The position numbers and the translations under genes are program-made. Shown here one piece after another: positions 8,175-16,315 of a stretch of 54,555 nucleotides of DNA; position 1 is the stretch's first letter, and every line of letters begins with the position of its first letter. The stretch comes from Hydrogenophaga sp. (GTDB taxonomy: Bacteria; Pseudomonadota; Gammaproteobacteria; Burkholderiales; Burkholderiaceae_C), in contig NZ_JADMJO010000028.1 of assembly GCF_018780385.1 (NCBI RefSeq), positions 1-54,555 of the forward strand. Direction: 5' to 3'. The notes below the pieces were generated by a model, which worked only from the letters and a program-made list of their open reading frames with translations, searched no databases and was not told the origin of the DNA.

Positions 8175-10180
8175 TGTTCACCAAAATCCTGATTGCCAAC
8201 CGTGGAGAGATCGCCTGCCGTGTGGCGGCCACCGCTCGCCGACTCGGCGTGCGCACCGTGGCTGTGTATTCCGACGCCGACGCCAGCGCCAAGCACGTGG
8301 CCGCCTGCGACGAGGCGGTGCACATTGGCGGCAGCGCGCCCAAGGACAGCTACCTGCAGTGGGAGCGCATCATCGAGGCCGCGAAGGCCACGGGTGCGCA
8401 AGCCATCCACCCCGGCTACGGTTTCCTGAGCGAGAACGATGCGTTCGCCAACGCCTGCGCCAACGCCGGCATCGCCTTCATCGGCCCGCCGGCCTCAGCC
8501 ATCCTGGCCATGGGCCTGAAGGCCGAGTCCAAGCAGCTGATGGAAAAAGCCGGCGTGCCGCTGGTGCCCGGTTACCACGCGGCCGACCAGGACCCCGCGC
8601 TGTTGCAGCGGGAGGCCAACCGCATCGGTTACCCGGTGCTGATCAAGGCCAGCGCGGGTGGCGGCGGCAAGGGCATGCGCGCGGTCGACAAGGCCGAGGA
8701 TTTTGAGGCCGCGCTGGCGAGCTGCCAGCGCGAGGCGCGCAACAGCTTCGGCAGCGACGCGGTGTTGATCGAGAAGTACGTGCAGCGCCCACGCCACATC
8801 GAGATTCAGGTGTTCGGCGACACGCACGGCAACTGCGTGTACCTGTTCGAGCGCGACTGCTCGGTGCAGCGCCGCCACCAGAAGGTGCTGGAAGAAGCGC
8901 CCGCGCCCGGCATGACGCCCGAGTTCCGCGCGCAGATGGGCGCGGCGGCCGTGGCGGCGGCCAAGGCGGTGAACTATGTGGGCGCGGGCACGGTGGAGTT
9001 CATCGTCGAACAGCCACCCGAAGGCGGCATGCGTTTCTATTTCATGGAGATGAACACGCGGCTTCAGGTGGAGCACCCGGTGACCGAAGCGATCACCGGG
9101 CTCGATCTGGTGGAGTGGCAACTGCGTGTGGCCGGCGGCGAGCCCCTCCCGTTGAAGCAGGAAGAGTTGCGCATTCACGGCCACGCGATCGAGGCGCGCA
9201 TCTGCGCCGAAACGCCCGACAACAACTTTCTGCCCGCCACCGGCACGCTCACGGTTTACCGCAAACCCGACTGCACTGCGTTTGAGCGCGGCGTGGTGCG
9301 TGTGGACGACGGCGTGCGCGAGGGCGACACCATCAGCCCGTTTTACGACTCCATGGTGGCCAAGCTCATCGTGCATGGGGCCACGCGCGCCGAGGCCCTG
9401 GCGCGCATGGACGCGGCCCTGGCCGAGACGCGCATCGTCGGTCTGTCCACCAACGTGCAGTTCCTGCGCCACGTGGTCAACAGCCCGTCGTTCGCGCAGG
9501 CCAACCTCGACACCGCGCTGATCCCGCGGGAAGCCGCGGTGCTGTTCCACCAGGACAAGGTCGGTCTGGCGCTCGCGGTGGCCTCGGCCGTGGCGCAGAC
9601 GCTGGTTGCCGAGCGTGCCGTGGAAGCCGCCGATCCGTTCTCGCGCCGCGACGGCTGGCGCCCGCACGGTCTCACCGTGCGCCGTTTCGACTTCGAGTAC
9701 CTCGGCGAGTCCCTGCTCGCGCACCTCACCTACCTGCACGACGGCGCATTGCAGCTCACCTTCGGCGAGGTCAGCGGCGTGCTGCAGTTCGACACCTTGC
9801 CCACCGAGGGTGGCGCGCGCATGGATCTGCAGTTCCAGGGCCAGCGGCAGACCGTGCAGACCTGGCAACTGGGCGAGATCGTGCATGTCTTCTGTGCACT
9901 CGGCGCCACCCAGATCACCGAGATCGACGCGCTGGCCCACGCCGGCGTGGCCGCGGCGGACGGTGGACGGCTCACCGCGCCCATGCCCGGCAAGGTGCTG
10001 TCGTTTGCGGTGAAGGCGGGTGACGTGATCAAGAAAGGCCAGGCGCTGGCCGTGATGGAGGCGATGAAGATGGAGCACACCATCGCCGCCCCCGCCGACG
10101 GCACGGTGGCCGAGCTGCTGTACGCGCCCGGAGACCAGGTGAGCGAAGGCGCCGAGCTGCTCAAGATCACCACGGCGTGA
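8174..10180 (+). CDS. liuD: Methylcrotonoyl-CoA carboxylase alpha (biotin carboxylase/BCCP) subunit
   Basis: Encodes 668 residues. The N-terminal biotin carboxylase (residues 1 to ~450) shows MFTKILIANRGEIACRV, the ATP-grasp glycine loop KASAGGGGKGMR, and FMEMNTRLQVEHPVTE. A middle BT-like linker follows, and the C-terminal biotinyl domain has VMEAMKMEH with the biotinylated Lys at 632. It carboxylates biotin with ATP and bicarbonate and works with LiuB. Start chosen at 8174, which overlaps the previous stop by one base; the frame is open far upstream without coding meaning. Confidence 0.93.
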   Translation: MFTKILIANRGEIACRVAATARRLGVRTVAVYSDADASAKHVAACDEAVHIGGSAPKDSYLQWERIIEAAKATGAQAIHPGYGFLSENDAFANACANAGIAFIGPPASAILAMGLKAESKQLMEKAGVPLVPGYHAADQDPALLQREANRIGYPVLIKASAGGGGKGMRAVDKAEDFEAALASCQREARNSFGSDAVLIEKYVQRPRHIEIQVFGDTHGNCVYLFERDCSVQRRHQKVLEEAPAPGMTPEFRAQMGAAAVAAAKAVNYVGAGTVEFIVEQPPEGGMRFYFMEMNTRLQVEHPVTEAITGLDLVEWQLRVAGGEPLPLKQEELRIHGHAIEARICAETPDNNFLPATGTLTVYRKPDCTAFERGVVRVDDGVREGDTISPFYDSMVAKLIVHGATRAEALARMDAALAETRIVGLSTNVQFLRHVVNSPSFAQANLDTALIPREAAVLFHQDKVGLALAVASAVAQTLVAERAVEAADPFSRRDGWRPHGLTVRRFDFEYLGESLLAHLTYLHDGALQLTFGEVSGVLQFDTLPTEGGARMDLQFQGQRQTVQTWQLGEIVHVFCALGATQITEIDALAHAGVAAADGGRLTAPMPGKVLSFAVKAGDVIKKGQALAVMEAMKMEHTIAAPADGTVAELLYAPGDQVSEGAELLKITTA

Positions 10181-10233
10181 TGGAGATGGTGGCCGTGACA
10201 GCGCGCGCGGCCCGCTTCTTTTAAGCTCGGCGC

Positions 10234-11154
10234 ATGAACATCACCATCTGCGTTGCCCAAACCAAAGCCGCTCCCTGGGAAGAGGGCTTTCGCGCCCTGC
10301 TGCCCGACGCCCACGTGAGCACCTGGAAAGCCGGGGACCCCCCGGCCGAGTACGCCATCGTGTGGTCGCCGCCTCAGGCCTTTCTGGACGAACAACCCGG
10401 CCTCAAGGCCATGTTCAACATCGGTGCCGGCGTGGACGCGATCATGAAACTGCGCCTGCCGCCGCAAGCCCAGGTGGTGCGGCTGGACGACGCCGGCATG
10501 TCGGTGCAGATGGCCGAGTACGTGTGCCACGCCGTCATTCGCCACTTCCGCGAGTTCGATGGCTACGAGGCCGACATCGCGGCCGGCCAGTGGTCCTACC
10601 GCAAGCCGCGCAGCCGCGCCGACTGCCCCATGGGCGTGATGGGCCTGGGCGTGCTGGGCGAACGCGTGGCGCGGGCCCTGCGTGTGTTCGAGTTTCCTGT
10701 GCATGGCTGGAGCCGCAGCCCCAAGCAGATCGACGGCATCACCTGCCATTCGGGCGCCGAGGGCTTCAACGGGTTTCTCGCGGCGAGCAAGGTCCTGGTC
10801 AACTTGCTGCCACTCACGCCCGACACCCAGGACATCCTCAATCGTGAAACGATGGGCCGCCTGCAGCCCGGCGGCCATGTCATCAACGTCGCGCGCGGCG
10901 CGCACCTGGTCGAGGACGACCTGATCGCCCTGCTCGACAGCGGGCATCTGTCGGGCGCCACGCTCGATGTGTTCCGCACCGAACCGCTGCCGGCCGAGCA
11001 CCCCTTCTGGCAACACCCCAAAGTCACCATCACCCCACACACCTCGGCCCGCACCCTGCGCGACGAGAGCATTGCGCAGATCGCCGGCAAGATCGCGGCG
11101 CTGTCGCGCGGCGAGTCGATCGCCGGTGTGGTGCACCGCGACCGCGGTTATTGA
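10234..11154 (+). CDS. GhrA-like glyoxylate/hydroxypyruvate reductase (D-2-hydroxyacid dehydrogenase)
   Basis: Encodes 306 residues. NAD(P)-binding motif GVMGLGVLGERVARAL, substrate motif GGHVINVARGAHLVEDDL with the catalytic Arg, and PHTSARTL with a probable catalytic His; the N-terminal FNIGAGVDAIM is typical of the GhrA branch. It would reduce glyoxylate or hydroxypyruvate with NADPH. It sits between liuD and liuE although it has no step in leucine breakdown; the same neighbourhood may exist in relatives. Confidence 0.88.
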   Translation: MNITICVAQTKAAPWEEGFRALLPDAHVSTWKAGDPPAEYAIVWSPPQAFLDEQPGLKAMFNIGAGVDAIMKLRLPPQAQVVRLDDAGMSVQMAEYVCHAVIRHFREFDGYEADIAAGQWSYRKPRSRADCPMGVMGLGVLGERVARALRVFEFPVHGWSRSPKQIDGITCHSGAEGFNGFLAASKVLVNLLPLTPDTQDILNRETMGRLQPGGHVINVARGAHLVEDDLIALLDSGHLSGATLDVFRTEPLPAEHPFWQHPKVTITPHTSARTLRDESIAQIAGKIAALSRGESIAGVVHRDRGY

Positions 11155-11172
11155 AAGCTGAAAGAGCCCCTC

Positions 11173-12081
11173 ATGAACATCCCCACCCGCGTTCAACTCA
11201 TCGACGTCGGCCCGCGCGACGGCCTGCAGAACGAAAAGCAGCCGGTGCCCGCCGCCATCAAGATCGAGCTGGTGCACCGCCTGCAGGCCGCTGGCCTGAA
11301 AGAGATCGAGGTCACCAGCTATGTGAGCCCGAAGTGGGTGCCGCAGATGGCCGACAACCACGACGTCATGGCCGGCATGTCGCGCCAGGGTGGGGTGCGC
11401 TACTCGGTGCTCACGCCCAACCTCAAGGGCTTCGAGGCCGCCGTGCTCGACAAGCCCGACGAGATCGTGGTGTTCGGCGCGGCCAGCGAGGCCTTCAGCC
11501 AGAAGAACATCAACTGCTCGATCGCCGAGAGCATCGAGCGCTTCGCGCCCGTGGTGGAAGCGGCCAGGGCAGCCGGCATCGCTGTGCGCGGCGCCATGAG
11601 CTGCACCGTCGGTTGCCCGTACGAAGGTGAGATCGCGCCCGAGCGCGTGGCCTACCTCGCCGGGCTCATGAAGGGCATCGGCGTGCAACGTGTGGACGTG
11701 GCCGACACCATCGGCGTGGGCACACCGCGCAAGGTGCAGGCCGCGCTCGAGGCCACACTCCAGCACTACGGCATCGACGCGGTGTCCGGTCATTTCCACG
11801 ACACCTACGGCCAGGCCCTGTCCAACACCCTGGCTGCACTCGAGATGGGGGTCTGGAATTTCCAGTCGTCCGTGTCGGGGCTGGGCGGCTGCCCCTACGC
11901 CAAGGGCGCCACCGGCAACGTGGCCACCGAAGACGTGGTCTATCTGTTGCACGGCATGGGCATCGACACCGGCATCGACCTCGACGCGCTGGTTGATGCC
12001 GGCGCATACATCAGCGAGCAGCTCGGCCGTCCGAGCGGCTCGCGCGTGGCGCGCGCCTTGCTGGCCAAGCGGGCAGGCTGA
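11173..12081 (+). CDS. liuE: Hydroxymethylglutaryl-CoA lyase
   Basis: Encodes 302 residues. It splits HMG-CoA to acetyl-CoA and acetoacetate, the last step of the leucine pathway. Visible: IDVGPRDGLQNEK (TIM-barrel start with metal/catalytic Arg-Asp), MSCTVGCPYEG, GHFHDTYGQAL with the metal-binding HxH, and the family signature SVSGLGGCPYAKGATGNVATED with the catalytic Cys. Length is normal. It is the last gene of the operon; the next gene is on the other strand. Confidence 0.93.
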   Translation: MNIPTRVQLIDVGPRDGLQNEKQPVPAAIKIELVHRLQAAGLKEIEVTSYVSPKWVPQMADNHDVMAGMSRQGGVRYSVLTPNLKGFEAAVLDKPDEIVVFGAASEAFSQKNINCSIAESIERFAPVVEAARAAGIAVRGAMSCTVGCPYEGEIAPERVAYLAGLMKGIGVQRVDVADTIGVGTPRKVQAALEATLQHYGIDAVSGHFHDTYGQALSNTLAALEMGVWNFQSSVSGLGGCPYAKGATGNVATEDVVYLLHGMGIDTGIDLDALVDAGAYISEQLGRPSGSRVARALLAKRAG

Positions 12082-12152
12082 GGCCAACAGGCCGACGCCC
12101 AGCCGTTGGAGCTTCTTCTTGGCCAGAAGACACGACGGACTCTCCCGCTCGC

Positions 12153-14048
12153 TCAGTTTTTGAACGGCACGTGCAGCACCAGGCAGGTGATGCGGCTGTC
12201 GCGCCAGGTGCGCGTGTTCATGCGAGGGTAGAGACCGCCTCCTTCCACGTAAGGCAAGCCCATGCACCCTGACTTGCGGCACCACAGATGCACCGATATG
12301 TCGAACCCGTATCCGCTGTGGCTGCTGCCGGTCACGTACATGGCCATGGCCCGATCTGACCGCAGCCCCGTCAGCTTCCCGTCGATCTCCAGCAGCTGTG
12401 TGTTGATCCAACGCTGATGGAACGTCTGGTATGCCCATGGCCAGTCGCTCTCCCCCATGGCGTACTGGATCACGCCGCCTTCTTCCCTGCCATAGACCAA
12501 ACGCTCACGGTTCAGCGCCTCGTAGAGCGCGCGCTCGAACTGCTGACGCATCCGTTCCGGCTTTTCGAGTCTGATGGTCGCGGTGATGTCCTGCTCCACG
12601 GCCGCGATGGCAGCATCCGCCCGGTGCAGCAGGTCCTGCGCCTGCAACTCGTCGGTGTAGTGCCGCTGGACCAAGTCCTGCAGCGGTTGCACCAAGTTTT
12701 CACAATCTGCAAGCAGTTTGGGTTGAATCTTCACGCTCTTGGAGCGCGACAGCAGGCGGTTGATGTCGCCGAGCACGTAGCCGGCGTAGGTGCTCAAGCC
12801 GCTGTCCAGCACCAGACCCACATCTTTCTCGGTCATGTCCTCGTCGTTGTGCTCGTCCGGTGCGGCGTGCTTCATCGTGGTGCGGGCACGCTGAAGCACT
12901 TGGGTTTCTGCTTTGGCAATCGCCTGGCGGTTGATGCGCACCGGTGCAGGTCCCTCGATCCAGTCCACCAGCCACTCGACCGATCGCGCATGCATGGGGT
13001 CGGGCGCGGACTGCGGTGCTTCGGATGCCCGTGGTGTGGGCGCGGGTTTGACCTGGGACAGTTCCTTGCGCAAGCGCGTGCCGCTCATGCCGAGATCTAT
13101 TCCCGCCTGGATCACGGTACAGGCCACTATCGCGGCGGTGTTTGCAGCCATGGATGTCGGGTCGAAGAGGACCTTCCGGTTGATGGCGTCCATGGTCGCC
13201 GTGCAGATGTCGTTGCAGCGCGTTGTGCGTCGCGTCACGAAGCGCGCCACTTCGATGGCCACGAGATCCTCCATGGCACTGCCGTCCCGCTGGGATTGCT
13301 CCAACGCCATCCAGGCCTGCAGCAAGCCATAAACCGCATCGCCGAGATCTGCAGCCAGGAGGTTTTTATCGCAGGCCGCCAGGCCATCCAGCAGCAAGGG
13401 CAGCCATTTGTCCAGACCCGTGCCGCTTGCCTGTTCGATGAGGTCCAGGCAGGCCGACTGGTCGCCCGGCAAGCGGCCGAAGTGGCAAGCCTCCAGGGCC
13501 TCTCTGAACTTGAAATCCCTCCAGTGGTATTCAATGGAGAGTTTGTTGAACAGCTCGATGGATCGCTTGAACGCTATCGGGACGGCAGGGGCTCTGACCA
13601 TGCTGCGTTTCGTGAGAATGACCAGGGACCGCAGCACGACGTTCATGGCGGCGTCCGGGACCAGAACAGCCAGCGTTTGAAGATCCTTGACGTGCTGTTG
13701 CACCGGTTCAGCGAAGTGGGGCGCCATGATCGAGGCGATGCGCTGCTCGCGGGCTGCCCGCGTATCGGTGTTCAGACGGCAGTGGGCCAAGGCCATGTAC
13801 ATCTCGAAACTGATCTGCGTCATGTCGGCGGGCAGCAGCCGAATTACGTTGTAGACCTGATCGCACAGCAGTTTCCTGTTGGCTTCGGTCAGTTCGGGGC
13901 AGCTCGACTTCACCAAATATTCGACGCCGATCTTGCGCGCCCCTTCCAGCTTGGGTGGCAGCGTGTCGGCCACGTCCGACAGGGCGAAATAGTGGGCGAT
14001 CCAGGGGGTGAGGGGGTTTTGGATGTCGAAGTTCAGGTAGCCGTACAT
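12153..14048 (-). CDS. Unknown protein, paralogue A of a three-gene tandem family
   Basis: Encodes 631 residues, and I recognise no known family. The N-terminus MYGYLNF...PWIAHYFALSDVAD and the helix LPADMTQISFEMYMALAHCRL are shared with the two upstream paralogues. The middle is helical and variable, with SVEWLVDWIEG near residue 350 and a charged linker ending in DMTEKDVGLVLDSGLSTYAGYVLGDI. The last ~115 residues look beta-rich and are best conserved: GGVIQ, SDWPWA, FHQRW, MYVTGSS, FDISVHLW and MNTRTWRD. No signal peptide or membrane segment is visible, so it is probably cytoplasmic. The ATG at 14048 has GGAG in front; base composition is lower in GC than its neighbours. Confidence 0.8.
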   Translation of the reverse strand: MYGYLNFDIQNPLTPWIAHYFALSDVADTLPPKLEGARKIGVEYLVKSSCPELTEANRKLLCDQVYNVIRLLPADMTQISFEMYMALAHCRLNTDTRAAREQRIASIMAPHFAEPVQQHVKDLQTLAVLVPDAAMNVVLRSLVILTKRSMVRAPAVPIAFKRSIELFNKLSIEYHWRDFKFREALEACHFGRLPGDQSACLDLIEQASGTGLDKWLPLLLDGLAACDKNLLAADLGDAVYGLLQAWMALEQSQRDGSAMEDLVAIEVARFVTRRTTRCNDICTATMDAINRKVLFDPTSMAANTAAIVACTVIQAGIDLGMSGTRLRKELSQVKPAPTPRASEAPQSAPDPMHARSVEWLVDWIEGPAPVRINRQAIAKAETQVLQRARTTMKHAAPDEHNDEDMTEKDVGLVLDSGLSTYAGYVLGDINRLLSRSKSVKIQPKLLADCENLVQPLQDLVQRHYTDELQAQDLLHRADAAIAAVEQDITATIRLEKPERMRQQFERALYEALNRERLVYGREEGGVIQYAMGESDWPWAYQTFHQRWINTQLLEIDGKLTGLRSDRAMAMYVTGSSHSGYGFDISVHLWCRKSGCMGLPYVEGGGLYPRMNTRTWRDSRITCLVLHVPFKN

Positions 14049-14102
14049 GGTGTTCTCCAAGGTTTAAAGCGGACTGCGTTGCGCCCCGCGATGCGCTGGC
14101 GT

Positions 14103-16058
14103 TCAGTCGGCAGCCATCACATGAAGGACAGTGCAGGAAATGTGGGCGTCTCGCCATTCCTCGGTGTTCATCCAGACGTCGGTGCTGTTGCCGGCGTTGG
14201 GCGTGCTGTGGCAGCCCTCCTTTCGGATCCACATATGGACCGACACATCGAACGCGTAGTTGCTCCGACTGCTGCCCGTGACGTAGAGCGCCAGTGCCTG
14301 ATGGCGTTCCAGAGGGGCTCGTTTGCCTGCGATCTCCAGGCTCTGCACGTTGAGCCAACGTTGGTGGTACTCGCGGTGTACCCAAGGCCAGTCGGCCTGC
14401 CGCACGCGGCATGAGAGCACACCTCCGTGCCGCTTGCCGTAAACCAGTGGCTCCTTGGCGAGGGCTTCTCTCAGGCTTCGGGAAAAATTCTGCCGCACGC
14501 GTGCCTCGATCGCGATCGAGTCGATGGATGCACGCAAGCTCTTGATGGCGGATTCCGTGCGCGTCAGCAGTCTCAGAGCATCCCGCTCGTTGGACATGGT
14601 CCCCGTTCGCAAGTCCTTCAGTGCGGGGACCAGTTCCGTGCAGGTTTCGAGCAAGTCCTTGTTCATTTTCAGACTGGCGGCCCGCAAGCTCATGTCCTGG
14701 ATCTCGCCGAGGAAGAACTCGGCGGTCGAACACAGGCCGCTCTGGACCACGAGCCCTGCATCGTTCACAGACAGGGCTTCGTCGGCAGGGACGACCTCGT
14801 CCGGCTTTGTGGAAATGGGCTTGGTAGGAACAGGCTTGGTGGTGGCGGCCGGTTGCTTGGTTGGCGCCGGTTTGGGTGGAACTTCCACGGTGGGGCGCGT
14901 CTTGTTTTGCGCTTCGAGGATCTTTTGCCGGGCGAGCAGGGCAGGCGCATCGGGTGTTTCGATCAATCCGTCGATCCAGCTCGCCAGCAGCTCGACCGAC
15001 CGTGCGTGGATCGGACTCATGTCCGGCAAATCGTCGCCAGCTTTCAACGGCGGCTCGGGTGCGTGCGCCTGCTTGAACACAGTGCGTGCGCCATCTGGCG
15101 TGAAGTTGATCGCCGCCTGCGACATCGCCAGCTTGTAGGCGATTTGCGCCTCGCTGTTGGTCTGGGTCGACTTGGCATCCAAAAGCACCCCGGCTTCCAT
15201 GGCGTCCCGCGAGGACTCGACGATGGCCGTGAGCCGTGCCTGGATACGCTCAGAGTACCGTGCCACGCCGTCGGTCACCAGGTTCTCGATACTCTGTTCC
15301 GGGGCCTCGATGGAACTTTCAAGGGTGTCGTGAACCGCATCGGCCATGTCGGACTCGAGGTGCATGGGCGACAGGTCGTCAATGCCCTTTTTCAGCAGCG
15401 GTAGCCACTTCTGCAGTTTGTGCGACTTGAGCTCCGCGTACAGGTGCGTGAGGCACGCTTCTCGTTCGCCCAGCTCTCGCGAGAAGTAGCACGCTTGCAG
15501 GCAGGCGATGGCGGCCGGGTCGTCGATCCCGCCAGTGGCTTTCGTGTCCCGGAGGAAGTCGATGAGGGGCTTGTAGTCCTGAGGCGATGTATCCATGCAC
15601 CCTCTGCAAAGCCTGACAACATGGGAGTGCAGCGCCGCATTCATCATTTCGTCGGGCATCGCGACCGCGAGCAACTTCAGCTTCTCCCCATATGCCTGAA
15701 GGAACGGGCTTGGGTGGCTTTTGAAGTGAGGGTCAAGCAGTGCGGCGATGCGCGTTTCACGCTGAGCGCGCCTGGCGTCATCCAGTCTGAAGTGCGCCAG
15801 CACCAGGTGCATTTCGAGGCTGGAGGAGGCCATGCGGTTCGGCAGCCACTGCACGGTGTTGCAGACCTGCTGGATCAGCCAGGCTTTTTTTTCTGATGGC
15901 ACATCATTGACAAACAAGCCGACCAGCATCTCCACGCCTTTTTTGCGCGCCGCGTCGATGACGGGATCGATGACATCCGCAACCTCCGAAATCACGAAGA
16001 AGCGGACGAGCCAGGGGTTGGGTCGCCGATCGATCTTGAAGTCCAGAAAGCCGTACAT
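14103..16058 (-). CDS. Unknown protein, paralogue B of a three-gene tandem family
   Basis: Encodes 651 residues. It matches paralogue A at both ends: MYGFLDF...NPWLVRFFVISEVAD and EMHLVLAHFRLDDARRAQRE at the start; GGVLSC, ADWPWV, YHQRWLN, YVTGSS, FDVSVHMW, MNTEEWRD and CTVLHV at the end. SVELLASWIDG is followed by a long Pro/Lys/Thr-rich linker (residues ~390-440, repeated PTK units), then LSVNDAGLVVQSGLCSTAEFFLGEI. Function unknown; no signal peptide or membrane segment. An earlier in-frame start 57 bases upstream is less likely, because AGGAGAACACC lies just before the ATG at 16058. 54 bases separate it from A. Confidence 0.8.
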   Translation of the reverse strand: MYGFLDFKIDRRPNPWLVRFFVISEVADVIDPVIDAARKKGVEMLVGLFVNDVPSEKKAWLIQQVCNTVQWLPNRMASSSLEMHLVLAHFRLDDARRAQRETRIAALLDPHFKSHPSPFLQAYGEKLKLLAVAMPDEMMNAALHSHVVRLCRGCMDTSPQDYKPLIDFLRDTKATGGIDDPAAIACLQACYFSRELGEREACLTHLYAELKSHKLQKWLPLLKKGIDDLSPMHLESDMADAVHDTLESSIEAPEQSIENLVTDGVARYSERIQARLTAIVESSRDAMEAGVLLDAKSTQTNSEAQIAYKLAMSQAAINFTPDGARTVFKQAHAPEPPLKAGDDLPDMSPIHARSVELLASWIDGLIETPDAPALLARQKILEAQNKTRPTVEVPPKPAPTKQPAATTKPVPTKPISTKPDEVVPADEALSVNDAGLVVQSGLCSTAEFFLGEIQDMSLRAASLKMNKDLLETCTELVPALKDLRTGTMSNERDALRLLTRTESAIKSLRASIDSIAIEARVRQNFSRSLREALAKEPLVYGKRHGGVLSCRVRQADWPWVHREYHQRWLNVQSLEIAGKRAPLERHQALALYVTGSSRSNYAFDVSVHMWIRKEGCHSTPNAGNSTDVWMNTEEWRDAHISCTVLHVMAAD

Positions 16059-16315
16059 GGTGTTCTCCTGTTCGTTTGCGAGGTGGTAAGGGGGAGGCGA
16101 TTTTTTGGGTTGCACGCGTGCTCATTGCGCTGGTGGCATCCTGCTCGATGGGTCACGTGCTGACCATCGCGTTCACACCGTATCTGCCTCCCAGAGCCTG
16201 ACCCTGAAGCCGTGCTGCTCGATAACATCGTTGGTCATGAGCAAGCTTGCTTCACTGATCACCGGGGCCGTGCAGCGCGTGATCGATCGGCTGGCCTTGC
16301 TGAAGCCCGGCCCGC
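16059..16315. other. Gap between paralogues C and B
   Basis: These 257 bases are the longest gene-free stretch in the paralogue cluster. I see no convincing gene, tRNA or fourth paralogue remnant. The Shine-Dalgarno sequence of paralogue B is at its low-coordinate edge. It could hold a promoter that lets B and A be expressed apart from C, but I could not pick -10/-35 boxes with confidence. Confidence 0.4.

Noticed and set aside
12082..12152. Intrinsic terminator between liuE and paralogue A
   Set aside because: CTTCT-TGGCC-AGAAG is only a 5-bp stem and no T-run follows, so I do not list it as a terminator.
9730..12438. Open frame of 902 codons on the minus strand opposite liuD, ghrA-like and liuE genes
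   Set aside because: It covers three well-recognised plus-strand genes and its translation matches nothing; it is a shadow.
12417..14414. Plus-strand open frame of 665 codons across paralogues A and B
   Set aside because: It crosses the gap between the two genes and their start regions. The minus-strand genes have Shine-Dalgarno sequences and conserved paralogy, so the plus frame is not coding.
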